NCBI GenBank assembly: GCA_041671765.1
Contig: JBAZAX010000004.1
Coordinates: 10,929 to 74,928, forward strand
Length of the DNA: 64,000 nucleotides
Direction of reading: 5' to 3'
From: JBAZAX01 sp041671765
GTDB lineage: Bacteria > Babelota > Babeliae > Babelales > RVW-14
A program made the translations under genes and the position numbers. Below, one piece after another: positions 50,424 to 58,711 of the stretch. Position 1 is the stretch's first letter, and every line of letters starts with the position of its first letter. The notes beneath the pieces are model-generated. The model was not told the DNA's origin. It ran no database searches and saw only the letters and a program-made list of their open reading frames with translations.

Positions 50424-52793
50424 ATGAAAAATAAATTCATACATTTATTTCTGTCTTTTTTATTTATTTTTAATTCAATTTTCGCAACGGAGGGTGTAAA
50501 TATTTATTCAATAAAAGATGGCAAAGCTCTTATTTTATTGGGGAAGGAAAAGGGGAGAGGGTGGACTGATTTTACGGGTGGGGTTGATAAAAAAGGTAAG
50601 GACAATCCAGATGGTAAATTGAACACAGATAATAAATTCAAAAATGGACCAAGGAAAGGTCAGAATATAACTAAATTTAATATGGGTGCAGCCAGAGAGG
50701 CTCACGAAGAGTCTATGGGAGTTTTTTTGTTTCCAGATAAAAATGATCCGGAGCCGGAAAAACATGTTGAAGAGGGCAGAACATTTTTTTTAAAAAAATT
50801 TGAAGAAGAATCTTCATTTTATGTTAGCGCTATTCCCATCCAAAAGCCCGGACAAAAATTCTACCAACATTCCTCGTGGTTTGTAAAGGTTGATTACGTT
50901 CCCGAAGAGCATCTTAAAGAAGTTTGGACTAAGCTATATGCACGGTATGAAGCTAAAACTATAGCTCACGATTATATTGAGAAAGAAGATTGGAAGTGGT
51001 TTGATGTTAATGATTTTATTGGTGAACAATTAAAAAGCACTCCGAGTCTTAGTTCTGTTTTTGTACAGGCCATGAGTGATGTAAAAGTTCAGCGTATTCT
51101 TATAAATTTACGGTCTCAAGCAGAAAAAACTAAACCACAGCCTCAACCTATTGCACAAACCGAGTTAAAACCAGTAGATGTGCTTACACCTGGGACTTAT
51201 GTGGTGAAGAATAAAATTGATAAAACATTTGGCGGGACGGGAGGAACCAATAATCCTCTTGCTTGGCTTTATTCGCCAAGTGAAATTAAAGAAAAAAATG
51301 AGATAGGAGAGAATTTTGATGCTGTACTTATAAATAAAGAAAAAGAGGCAGGGGATGAGTTTAAATTTGAGATAAAAATAGACAGTGTGATCAGGAATTT
51401 TAATTATATAGAATTGGATCCAAACCCAGTTATCCTTTCTCGTGGGGTATTTGTTTGGAAATGTGATTTTGCAAGCGAGACTCACAAATATTTATATAGA
51501 CGTATAGGAATGCTATCTTTGTTTGTGGAGGATCAAGCTGAGGGGAAGGTAGCTGTATTTAATGAGTATACCCTTAGAGACGCTAAAGCCGTATATAACA
51601 TGCAGTCTTTTATAAAAACTGGAAAACAGTATGATGCTTCAAAATACCCAGAACATCCGTTTAATTTTAAAGTCAAAAAAATAGTTGGAGATAAGGAAGA
51701 AGGTCCGGAGTACCTGGTTAATTTTAATAAACAAAAGCCTGAAATAATTTCTGTTATAGGTGTGGTTGACCCACGCCCAGCGCCACAGCCACAACCTCAA
51801 GCACAATTACAACTTCAAGGCAAACTTGAACAACTAAAAATCAATCTTGCGATATTGAAAAATAAACTTGGATCGTTGGGCGAGAAGCTGGAGGATTTGA
51901 AGGGGAAGTTGGGGAGAGTAAAGTCGGGTGGCGTTGCAAACCCATTAGTTACAAAAGACATTGTTATTGATGGCAAAAAATATTGTACATGCGAATTTTG
52001 GAATCTGCCATTGCTGGAAGCAAAAGTAAAAAGTATGTGTGATGTGAAGGTTGGGTCAAATCCTGGATTTAATGTGATTTTTGCCCAAAATTTGAATGTT
52101 GCTGATTTTATGAAGAAACCCGAAAATAATGGGGCCGTTTTTCAAATTGCGGCAAATGACGATTTGGTTTACACATGGATATCAGGAGGGGTACAGGCTG
52201 GAGCTGTTGTTAATGCTACTGAACTTGGAATAGAAGCTAGAAAAAAATTTATAAATAAAGATGGAGAGGATCAATTTAATGCTTTTTTTAAAGATAATGG
52301 ATTGTCTTTAAATTCAAAAGGGCATGTTAGTCTTGGTACATTAGAAAATTTTGCCGGAGATTTAACCAAAATTTTGATAGCACTCCATTCAGATCTTAAA
52401 GTTCAAGGGGTACCTGGACAAACTGTGCAGGTGCCATTTGTTGCTGCCTATAGTTCAGGGGATACTTCGCCACAAAATACTAATTGTTTGAAAGTTGCAT
52501 ATGATGGAACTTTGCTTGCTGCGGTAAAATTAAATGCTCAAAAAGTTTTTTTAACTTTTATGGGTGGAAAAGTGTTTGCAAGTTCTAATCCTCCTGAAAA
52601 AATTATCGGGGCGATTAAAAATGCTGTAACTACTTATGTTCAAAAATATGGATTGAATGTTACTTTGTTTTATCCAATTACAGGGGTAACCCCAGATCCA
52701 GCAAAAGCGGGTCCTCTTATGGAAATAGTAAAATCTGTTGGAGGTTATGTCGAAATTAGTGGTGTTCGTACCAGTTATAAAAAAAGCGTGTAA
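50424..52793 (+). CDS. Secreted Nudix-like plus macro-domain-like protein, 789 aa
   Basis: Signal peptide MKNKFIHLFLSFLFIFNSIFA. Residues ~25-215 resemble a Nudix hydrolase: GWTDFTGGVDKKGKDN and, after an insertion of about 24 residues, AAREAHEESMGVFLFP, the REUXEEXGU half of the Nudix box (R91, E92, E95, E96). Residues ~240-450 are unrecognised. A coiled coil spans ~470-505 (LEQLKINLAILKNKLGSLGE). The C-terminal ~260 residues resemble macro domains: GAVFQIAANDDLVYTWISGG, VPFVAAYSSGD and VFLTFMGGKVFASSNPPEKI with IIGAIKNAVTTYVQKYG. Nudix and macro domains both handle ADP-ribose, so a secreted ADP-ribose-directed enzyme is plausible. The macro assignment is tentative. Confidence 0.6.
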   Translation: MKNKFIHLFLSFLFIFNSIFATEGVNIYSIKDGKALILLGKEKGRGWTDFTGGVDKKGKDNPDGKLNTDNKFKNGPRKGQNITKFNMGAAREAHEESMGVFLFPDKNDPEPEKHVEEGRTFFLKKFEEESSFYVSAIPIQKPGQKFYQHSSWFVKVDYVPEEHLKEVWTKLYARYEAKTIAHDYIEKEDWKWFDVNDFIGEQLKSTPSLSSVFVQAMSDVKVQRILINLRSQAEKTKPQPQPIAQTELKPVDVLTPGTYVVKNKIDKTFGGTGGTNNPLAWLYSPSEIKEKNEIGENFDAVLINKEKEAGDEFKFEIKIDSVIRNFNYIELDPNPVILSRGVFVWKCDFASETHKYLYRRIGMLSLFVEDQAEGKVAVFNEYTLRDAKAVYNMQSFIKTGKQYDASKYPEHPFNFKVKKIVGDKEEGPEYLVNFNKQKPEIISVIGVVDPRPAPQPQPQAQLQLQGKLEQLKINLAILKNKLGSLGEKLEDLKGKLGRVKSGGVANPLVTKDIVIDGKKYCTCEFWNLPLLEAKVKSMCDVKVGSNPGFNVIFAQNLNVADFMKKPENNGAVFQIAANDDLVYTWISGGVQAGAVVNATELGIEARKKFINKDGEDQFNAFFKDNGLSLNSKGHVSLGTLENFAGDLTKILIALHSDLKVQGVPGQTVQVPFVAAYSSGDTSPQNTNCLKVAYDGTLLAAVKLNAQKVFLTFMGGKVFASSNPPEKIIGAIKNAVTTYVQKYGLNVTLFYPITGVTPDPAKAGPLMEIVKSVGGYVEISGVRTSYKKSV

Positions 52794-52957
52794 GCAAAAG
52801 GCTTTTTTAGCCGGAAAAGCAGTTTTACAACAACTTTTTATTAATAATCAGGGGAATATATACGTTTTAGTTCGATCTATTCAGTTATGTTTAAATATTA
52901 TGTATAATATGCAGTGTGAGTGCATTTTTTACAAAATATCTAAAAAGGAGCTGGAAA

Positions 52958-54145
52958 ATGATGATAAAACGTGACATTTTGCCTGAGCTATTAAGTTTGG
53001 CAAAACAGTTTCCTGCTGTTGCCGTTATGGGGCCTAGGCAATCGGGAAAGTCGACATTGGTTAAAGAGGCATTTCCCGAGTATGCATATGTGTCTTTAGA
53101 AGATATCGATAAACGTATGATTGCAAAGGACGATCCGCGAGGGTTTTTGACCTCTTTTTCTCAACGCAAGGGCGTAATTATTGACGAGGTTCAGGAAGTT
53201 CCCGAGCTTTTTTCGTACATGCAAGGAATCATTGATCAGGCGCATCGTCCCGGATTTTTTATTTTAACTGGATCGCAACATTTTCTTATGTATGAGAAAA
53301 TAACTCAAACATTGGCTGGGCGCATTGCACTTTTAACGTTATTGCCATTATCTGTTAATGAACTTAAGCAGTCTAATTTGCTTATAGATAATTTGGAGGC
53401 TCAATTGCTCAAGGGTTTTTACCCCCGATTATATTCGCAAGAGATTGATGTCCAAAAATGGTGTTCAAGTTACATTAGCACATATGTTGAGAAGGACGTT
53501 CGACAAGTTTTGAAAATAACGGATGTTCTTACTTTTCAAAAATTTTTAAAACTTTGTGCTGCTCGTGTTGGAAATCTTATAAATTATGCTGAATTGGCAC
53601 GTGATTGTGAGATTAGCCCCCACACAGCAAAGGAATGGATTTCGGTTTTAGAGACAAGTTTTGTTATCAAATTGGTTGCTCCATATCATAATAACTTTAA
53701 TAAAAGGGTTACAAAAAGTCCTAAATTATATTTCTATGATTCAGCACTAATTTGTTTGTTACTTGGAATTAAGACGGCAGAAGATTTATACATGCATCCC
53801 ATTAAAGGTGCAATTTTTGAATCATTTGTTATGAGTGAGATATTTAAATACAGTTTTAATCTTGGTGATCGCCCACAAATTTATTTTTGGCGTGATGTTC
53901 AAGGACATGAAATTGATTGCGTAATTGAAAAAACCTTAGGACATACTATTCCGATTGAAATTAAAGCAGGTAAAACTATAGGAGCCGATTTTTTTAAGGG
54001 ACTAATTGATTGGCAAAATATTACCAATCAGAATGAGGTTCAATCTTATGTAGTTTACGGTGGGAACGAATTAATTACTCATAAACAGGGACTTATTTTT
54101 GCCTGGAATTCAATTGAAATAATGTTGAACGAGATTTATTCATAA
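52958..54145 (+). CDS. AAA ATPase with DUF4143 domain
   Basis: 395 aa. Start at 52958 with GGAG seven bases upstream. Walker A is VMGPRQSGKSTLVKEAFPE and Walker B is KGVIIDEVQEVPELFSYMQG, followed by FILTGSQHFLM (sensor). The C-terminal DUF4143 part, FESFVMSEIFKYSFNLGDRP and YFWRDVQGHEIDCVIEK, is nuclease-like (E-I-D-x-V-I-E, I-E-I-K-A-G). This two-domain protein (AAA_14 plus DUF4143) is widespread and often mobile between bacteria; its function is unknown, though DNA-related or toxin-antitoxin-like roles have been suggested. No partner gene is next to it, and it has no signal peptide. Confidence 0.9.
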   Translation: MMIKRDILPELLSLAKQFPAVAVMGPRQSGKSTLVKEAFPEYAYVSLEDIDKRMIAKDDPRGFLTSFSQRKGVIIDEVQEVPELFSYMQGIIDQAHRPGFFILTGSQHFLMYEKITQTLAGRIALLTLLPLSVNELKQSNLLIDNLEAQLLKGFYPRLYSQEIDVQKWCSSYISTYVEKDVRQVLKITDVLTFQKFLKLCAARVGNLINYAELARDCEISPHTAKEWISVLETSFVIKLVAPYHNNFNKRVTKSPKLYFYDSALICLLLGIKTAEDLYMHPIKGAIFESFVMSEIFKYSFNLGDRPQIYFWRDVQGHEIDCVIEKTLGHTIPIEIKAGKTIGADFFKGLIDWQNITNQNEVQSYVVYGGNELITHKQGLIFAWNSIEIMLNEIYS

Positions 54146-54202
54146 ATCAATGGGTAAAGCAAAAGCTTGTGGGGCCGACAAAATAGTGTGATTGGGAGTG
54201 AT

Positions 54203-54673
54203 TTATTGAGGTTTTAAGACAAGCTGTTTATATTTCAGTATTGTTAATATTTCAATAACATCTACGTCATCATTGGGTGGAAGGAAGTGCTTTGAAATTT
54301 TTTCAATTGCACTCTCCCAATAATCATGAGTTATTTTTAAAATATCGAGTGAATTCGAATAAAATAACATGTCAGCTATTAATTGATTAGAAATTGTGGA
54401 TCGACCATCAGGAAATGTTTTTCTGGCGTGCAGTAAATCTGCGATAAAATTTTCTAAAAATTCACTAGAATTAACATCGATGTGTTTTTTTATGCAATTC
54501 AAGAGTTCATCTGTGTAGGTTTTGAAAATATAAAAGCAAGCTTTTTCCGGTGTATCTACTTGATGGAGATACTCTTGCATGCACAAAAGATTTTTGTTGA
54601 TCAAGTTTAAAAAAACAAATGAGAAAAAAAATATTTTGATTAATCTGATTAAATTATTTGTATAAATTTTCAT
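54203..54673 (-). CDS. Small secreted or anchored protein of unknown function, 156 aa
   Basis: An AGGA lies upstream of the ATG. The N-terminus is basic, then hydrophobic (LIKIFFFSFVFLNLINKNLL), either a signal peptide or a single anchor. The rest is helical with Asp/Asn-rich turns (HIDVNSSEFLENFIADLLHA; ISKHFLPPNDDVDVIEILTI). No motif or family is recognised. It sits between the DUF4143 gene (converging) and tgt (same strand, 40 bases away), so it may be co-transcribed with yhhQ and tgt, but its function does not follow from that. Confidence 0.6.
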   Translation of the reverse strand: MKIYTNNLIRLIKIFFFSFVFLNLINKNLLCMQEYLHQVDTPEKACFYIFKTYTDELLNCIKKHIDVNSSEFLENFIADLLHARKTFPDGRSTISNQLIADMLFYSNSLDILKITHDYWESAIEKISKHFLPPNDDVDVIEILTILKYKQLVLKPQ

Positions 54674-54713
54674 ATAAAATCCTAGATGTTTTAAATTTAT
54701 AATTTTGAATTAT

Positions 54714-55871
54714 TTAAACTTCGTTATTTAAAATTTTATTTCTGTAGCTTTTCATTAATTCAACCATGTGATTTAAGTTGTGAATTGTGGCAAGGGTGTA
54801 TGCCGACAATTCGTGGGCTTTGAATAAATGACAAAGATAGGCAAGTGAATAGTTTTTGCATGTGTAGCAGTTACAATCTTTTTCGATTGGTCCAAAATTT
54901 GTACTGTTTCCACTTTTTACAACTCTCATTGTTCCCTGTTTTGTGAAAAGTTGTCCGTGTCGAGCGGCTTTGGTTGGATGTGAGCAGTCAAAAGTGTCAA
55001 CTCCAAGTGGGATGATTTGATGAATTGATTCCAAATCACCTATACCGAGCAGATGGTTGGGTTTGTCTGTTCTTATTGTTGGCATTAAAAATTTAAGTAG
55101 TTCAATCATTTGTTCTCTAGATTTGCCCAAACTTCCGCCGATTGCGTAGCCATCAAAATTTAATGACGATAAATATTCACAGCTTTTGCTACGTAAATCT
55201 TGATCAAGACCGCCGTGGATAACGGCATAAAGCGCTTGATCGTTTGGATTTTTTAAATGTTCGTCTAATGATCTTTTTTCCCAGCGATGTGTTCGCTCAA
55301 GAGAGCGTTTAAGTTTGGCAGGGTCTGTGTGATATCCGGGGAGTTCGTCAAAACAGACGATCATATCTGCACCGATATTTTTTTGGGCCTGAATTGATGT
55401 TTCGGGTGTGAGTAAAACTTTTGCACCGTCACGATATGACCTGAAAAGTACTCCGTCTTCTGTGATTTTTAAAACACTATTATCGTGAGTTTTTGTTCCA
55501 TTGCTTTTTAGTTCGCTGTGTACGCCACCGTACATTAAACTGAAAACCTGGAATCCTCCGGAGTCTGTAATAATTGGCATGGTGCGATTAATAAATTTAT
55601 GCAGGCCGCCGGCTTGCTTGATAAGCTCTGAGCCTGGCTGAAGCATTAAATGATATGTGTTGCAGAACATAATTTGGATTTCGAGAGATTCAAGTTCTTT
55701 TGTTTCAATTGCTTGATTATCAATTGCCTTAAGCGATCCATTCGTTCCTACTGCAACAAAATTTGGTGTGTCAATTATGCCATGCGGTGTGTGTATTTTG
55801 CCAACACGTGCACGAGATTTTGTTGATTGGTGTATGAGTTCAAATTTAAATTCGGGAGTTGCTGTGTTCAT
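54714..55871 (-). CDS. tgt: tRNA-guanine (queuine/preQ1) transglycosylase
   Basis: Exchanges guanine-34 of GUN-anticodon tRNAs for a queuosine base. 385 aa from the ATG at 55871; an upstream extension to 55937 is unlikely. The key residues are visible: IITDSGGFQVFSL (catalytic Asp), the nucleophile region LGVDTFDCSHPTKAARHGQL, and the zinc site DCNCYTCKNYSLAYLCHLF with a downstream His. PTKAARHG differs from the usual PTRNARNG. The gene overlaps yhhQ by 26 bases, so uptake and insertion of the base are coupled. No queuosine biosynthesis gene (queC/D/E/F/A/G) is in the window. Confidence 0.93.
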   Translation of the reverse strand: MNTATPEFKFELIHQSTKSRARVGKIHTPHGIIDTPNFVAVGTNGSLKAIDNQAIETKELESLEIQIMFCNTYHLMLQPGSELIKQAGGLHKFINRTMPIITDSGGFQVFSLMYGGVHSELKSNGTKTHDNSVLKITEDGVLFRSYRDGAKVLLTPETSIQAQKNIGADMIVCFDELPGYHTDPAKLKRSLERTHRWEKRSLDEHLKNPNDQALYAVIHGGLDQDLRSKSCEYLSSLNFDGYAIGGSLGKSREQMIELLKFLMPTIRTDKPNHLLGIGDLESIHQIIPLGVDTFDCSHPTKAARHGQLFTKQGTMRVVKSGNSTNFGPIEKDCNCYTCKNYSLAYLCHLFKAHELSAYTLATIHNLNHMVELMKSYRNKILNNEV

Positions 55872-56541
55872 TATTGTCTGCTTTTTTGAAAATCGTTTTA
55901 GCAAAAGCGACAAACGGAGTTGCCAGTGCAATCGCAAAAATTTTTATTGTAAGACTTAACGTTATAATTTGTGCAACAGAATAAGTAATTCCGTACAGCG
56001 CTGCTACCGTGAATACAACCGTATCAATAAATTGGCTGAGTGATGTGGTAAGTCCGGAGCGAAGTGCGAAATATTTGTTATTAAATAATTTTTTGAAAAA
56101 GCTGAAAATTAAAATAGAGCTGCTTTGTGCTATGAAATATGCAAGAATTGATGCAAATATTATTCGCGGAGTAAAACTTAAAATGGCATAAAAGCTTGAG
56201 TGCATTGTGTCCACTTGGCTTGGAATGTACCAAAGTTGAAATCTGCTGTAAACCAGAAAGCTTAACAGCATTAGAAAACTGATTTTGATTGCCTTTTTAG
56301 CTGCTTGCATTCCATAAAACTCTTGCAGTAAATTTAAGCTAAGTTCTGCTCCAATTATAAAGACATCTGTTCCTGTAACATTAAAACCAAAAAGCATAAT
56401 CTGTTTTGTTACAAAAATATTAGCAACTATGCATTGTAATGCGATTATGGAAATAAGTGCAGATTTGCCTAATCTCAAGGCAATAAGTCCCAAAATTGTG
56501 ACGGAAATGATGTGTAATATGAATATAAATTCGTTCAACAT
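55846..56541 (-). CDS. yhhQ: Queuosine-precursor transporter, YhhQ family
   Basis: 231 aa with about six membrane helices (VTILGLIALRLGKSALISII; IFASILAYFIAQSSSILIFS; KIFAIALATPFVAFAKTIF). The conserved TGTDVFIIGAELSLNLLQEF and LTTSLSQFIDTVVFTVAALY are YhhQ/DUF165 signatures. The family imports preQ0/preQ1 in Escherichia coli and queuine in Chlamydia trachomatis. Here it overlaps tgt, which strongly supports a base-salvage role. No clear Shine-Dalgarno at the ATG. Which base is taken up cannot be read from the sequence; queuine would make most sense for a host-dependent cell. Confidence 0.88.
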   Translation of the reverse strand: MLNEFIFILHIISVTILGLIALRLGKSALISIIALQCIVANIFVTKQIMLFGFNVTGTDVFIIGAELSLNLLQEFYGMQAAKKAIKISFLMLLSFLVYSRFQLWYIPSQVDTMHSSFYAILSFTPRIIFASILAYFIAQSSSILIFSFFKKLFNNKYFALRSGLTTSLSQFIDTVVFTVAALYGITYSVAQIITLSLTIKIFAIALATPFVAFAKTIFKKADNNEHSNSRI

Positions 56542-56753
56542 ATTTTATATAAAATGTCCTGTAAAATGCTTTTAAATCCAACTTATTCAATACTAGTCAT
56601 AATTTTATCATATTTATTACATATTGGAAATTACGTTTATTTTGTTGAATATTTATGAGTTTTGAGTACTATTTTTTATATAACGTCTGCGGAAAGTCCG
56701 CCAGAATGCCTATTTTTACAGAAAACCTGATTTTAATTTTATTCTAGGATTTT

Positions 56754-57365
56754 ATGAAAGATAATATTTGGACAAATGGAATTGGGTCTTGGTATCACAA
56801 AATTTTACAAGACAAGCGTTGGGTGAATATTTCAAATATTTTTACTTTGCTAAGAATTTTGCTTTCGCCTGTGATTGTTTGGCAAATGTATTGTCGAAAT
56901 TGGAACTTAGCCTTTGGCTTTTTTGTTATCGGAGCAATTACAGACCTTTTAGATGGATATTTGGCCAGACTTTTTGATACACAGACAAATCTTGGACGAA
57001 TGCTTGATCCGGTTGCAGATAAGATCTTTTTGGTTTCTTCTTTTTTTTCACTATCTTTTATAAGTACCCCATCGTTTCATGTTCCGTCTTGGTTTGTATA
57101 TTTATTACTTTTTAGGGAGTTTGCATTGCTATCCGGATGCGTGATTTTGTTTGTGCTTAAAGTAAATTTTGAAGTTCAGCCAATTATGTGGGGAAAGTTG
57201 ACAACAGTTTTTCAAATTCTTTTTATTGTATGGATTTTCTCCTGTTATTTTTTCCACTGGATTCCATTAAAAACTTATAGTGTAAGTTTAGTTTTACTTG
57301 CAGGGTATTCGATTTTCTCTTTACTGCAGTATATTCGTGTAGGTTTTAATTATTTAAAGAGATAA
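56754..57365 (+). CDS. pgsA: CDP-alcohol phosphatidyltransferase (PgsA-like)
   Basis: 203 aa, membrane protein. The CDP-alcohol motif D-G-x2-A-R-x8-G-x3-D-x3-D is complete: DLLDGYLARLFDTQTNLGRM followed by LDPVADK. NISNIFTLLRILLSPVIVWQ starts the first helix in the usual way for PgsA. It makes phosphatidylglycerol phosphate from CDP-diacylglycerol and glycerol 3-phosphate, or a close relative reaction. AGGA precedes the ATG. It is monocistronic: a duplicated promoter region begins about 20 bases after its stop. Confidence 0.88.
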   Translation: MKDNIWTNGIGSWYHKILQDKRWVNISNIFTLLRILLSPVIVWQMYCRNWNLAFGFFVIGAITDLLDGYLARLFDTQTNLGRMLDPVADKIFLVSSFFSLSFISTPSFHVPSWFVYLLLFREFALLSGCVILFVLKVNFEVQPIMWGKLTTVFQILFIVWIFSCYFFHWIPLKTYSVSLVLLAGYSIFSLLQYIRVGFNYLKR

Positions 57366-57407
57366 AAAATTGTTTTTTTGGTTGATTTTTTTAAAAAAAT
57401 ACACATA

Positions 57408-57437
57408 CTTACAGCCAGTTTTATGTGATCTTAAAAT
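57408..57437 (+). promoter_or_regulatory. Predicted promoter of the first duplicated gene
   Basis: CTTACA (57408-57413) and TAAAAT (57432-57437) are separated by 18 bases. The same elements at the same spacing occur in the second unit 650 bases downstream (58058-58087). Conservation of both hexamers between diverged copies supports them as -35 and -10 boxes of a housekeeping-type promoter. Confidence 0.55.
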
Positions 57438-57477
57438 GCGTTTGTTGGCTGTCTGTTTAATTTAAAGGAGTTTGAAT

Positions 57478-57924
57478 ATGAAAAAATTATTTCCATTAAT
57501 GTTCACGTTGGTATTTGCAAGCCAAGCATTTGCTATGGAAACAGAAGTTGTTGTTACAGAAGAAGCAAGTAAATCAGAAGTTGTCGCAACTGAAGTTGCT
57601 CCGGTAGTAGAAGCAACCAGATCTGTTGTGCTGGACGAAGCAACCAGAGCAGAGGCTGAAGTTGTTTATGATGAACTAAAAACACGTGGTTTGACAGATG
57701 CTCAAATCGTTGCAATAGTTGAAGAAAAATTGCGCGATGAAACAACAGAAAATGTATCCCGTTCAATCTTGGATCAACACAATAAAGAAAAAATTGTATT
57801 GCTTTTAGTCGGTGCAGTAGCTGGTGTTTTAACCGTTGAAGGTGGTAAATGGGCTTATAATTCGTACAAGAGTGCAAAATCAGCAAAGCCAGCTGGTGAT
57901 AAGCAAGCCGAACCTGCAAAGTAA
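57478..57924 (+). CDS. Small secreted/membrane protein, 148 aa (duplicate 1)
   Basis: Start at ATG 57478 with AAGGAG upstream. The signal peptide is MKKLFPLMFTLVFASQAFAM. The mature part opens with acidic and Val-rich repeats (VVVTEEASKSEVVATEVAPV), then a conserved helical segment (EVVYDELKTRGLTDAQIVAI VEEKLRDETTE), then a C-terminal hydrophobic helix (IVLLLVGAVAGVLTVEGGKW AYNS) and a Lys/Ala-rich tail. So the mature protein may be held in the membrane by the second helix with the helical domain exposed. It is 650 bases from its paralogue. Family unknown. Confidence 0.75.
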   Translation: MKKLFPLMFTLVFASQAFAMETEVVVTEEASKSEVVATEVAPVVEATRSVVLDEATRAEAEVVYDELKTRGLTDAQIVAIVEEKLRDETTENVSRSILDQHNKEKIVLLLVGAVAGVLTVEGGKWAYNSYKSAKSAKPAGDKQAEPAK

Positions 57925-57976
57925 AGTAAGTAATTAATAAAAATTTACACCAGTCAGCAATGCATTAATTAAAAAA

Positions 57977-58006
57977 AGGGGCATGCTTTGTATGCCTCTT
58001 TTTTTA
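57977..58006 (+). terminator. Terminator of duplicate 1
   Basis: AGGGGCATGC (57977-57986) pairs with GTATGCCTCT (57990-57999) with two G-T wobbles and a TTT loop, followed by TTTTTT. Confidence 0.85.
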
Positions 58007-58057
58007 TGCCTGATTTTTTTATTTTTTAGGATTGATTTTTTTAAAAAAATACACATA

Positions 58058-58087
58058 CTTACAGCCAGTTTTGTATGATTTTAAAAT
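58058..58087 (+). promoter_or_regulatory. Predicted promoter of the second duplicated gene
   Basis: CTTACA (58058-58063) and TAAAAT (58082-58087) at 18-base spacing, exact counterparts of the elements 650 bases upstream. Confidence 0.55.
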
Positions 58088-58126
58088 GCGTTTGTTGACT
58101 GTAGGTTAAATTTCAAGGAGCAAAAT

Positions 58127-58621
58127 ATGAAAAAATTATTTCCATTGATGTTTGCATTAGTGTTTGCAAACCAAGCATTTGCATTAGAATCAGAAGCTGT
58201 TGTTACAGATGAAACAACCAGGTTCATTGAGACAGATGAGGCAATCAAAGTAGAGGCTGCAGCTGTTTATAATGAATTAAAAAAAGATGGTTTGACGGAT
58301 GCTCAAATCGTTGTAGCAATTGAAGAAAAATTGCGTAGTGAAACAACGCAAGAAGCATACCATTCAGTTTTGAGTAAAAAAAATCAAAAATATATCGTAT
58401 GGGGACTGGTTGGGGTGCTTGCAACTGTTAGTGTATGTTTTGCAGGAAGATGGGCTTATGGAAAACTGACAGCAGAAAAAAAAGATGCCAATGAAGATGA
58501 GCCTCAAAAATTAGATGGTGGCATTGAATTGCAAGAAGGTGTTAACAAAGGTTTAGCACAAAGAAGAGCAGAGCCTTCGCACCATTATGACTTAAGGACT
58601 CGCCACCCAAAAACTAAGTAA
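58127..58621 (+). CDS. Small secreted/membrane protein, 164 aa (duplicate 2)
   Basis: Paralogue of the preceding gene. The signal peptide MKKLFPLMFALVFANQAFAL is nearly the same, and AVYNELKKDGLTDAQIVVAI EEKLRSETTQ matches the helical segment. The acidic leader is shortened, and the hydrophobic helix (YIVWGLVGVLATVSVCFAG RWAYG) has changed. The tail is longer, charged and ends in basic residues with two His (RRAEPSHHYDLRTRHPKTK). AAGGAG precedes the ATG. The pair may have divided functions after duplication. Confidence 0.75.
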   Translation: MKKLFPLMFALVFANQAFALESEAVVTDETTRFIETDEAIKVEAAAVYNELKKDGLTDAQIVVAIEEKLRSETTQEAYHSVLSKKNQKYIVWGLVGVLATVSVCFAGRWAYGKLTAEKKDANEDEPQKLDGGIELQEGVNKGLAQRRAEPSHHYDLRTRHPKTK

Positions 58622-58661
58622 TTAATAGAAAATTACACCAGTCAGCGATGCATTAATTAAT

Positions 58662-58691
58662 AGAAGGGGTATGCTAAAACATGCCCCTTCT
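58662..58691 (+). terminator. Terminator of duplicate 2
   Basis: AGAAGGGGTATG (58662-58673) pairs with CATGCCCCTTCT (58680-58691) with one G-T wobble. The following sequence is TAATCATTT, a poor T run, so termination may be partial and the next gene could be read through. Confidence 0.65.
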
Positions 58692-58711
58692 TAATCATTT
58701 AAGGAGATTGT

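Larger units (their letters stand above)
57382..58691 (+). repeat. Tandem duplication of a whole transcription unit (~650 bp)
   Basis: Two consecutive units (57382-58031 and 58032-58691) each hold the same upstream block, a small secreted gene and a similar hairpin terminator. The first ~40 bases of the upstream blocks are identical (TTGATTTTTTTAAAAAAATA CACATAC...). The 3' sequence TACACCAGTCAGC and CAATGCATTAATTA are also shared. The coding parts have diverged more than the control regions. Confidence 0.85.
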
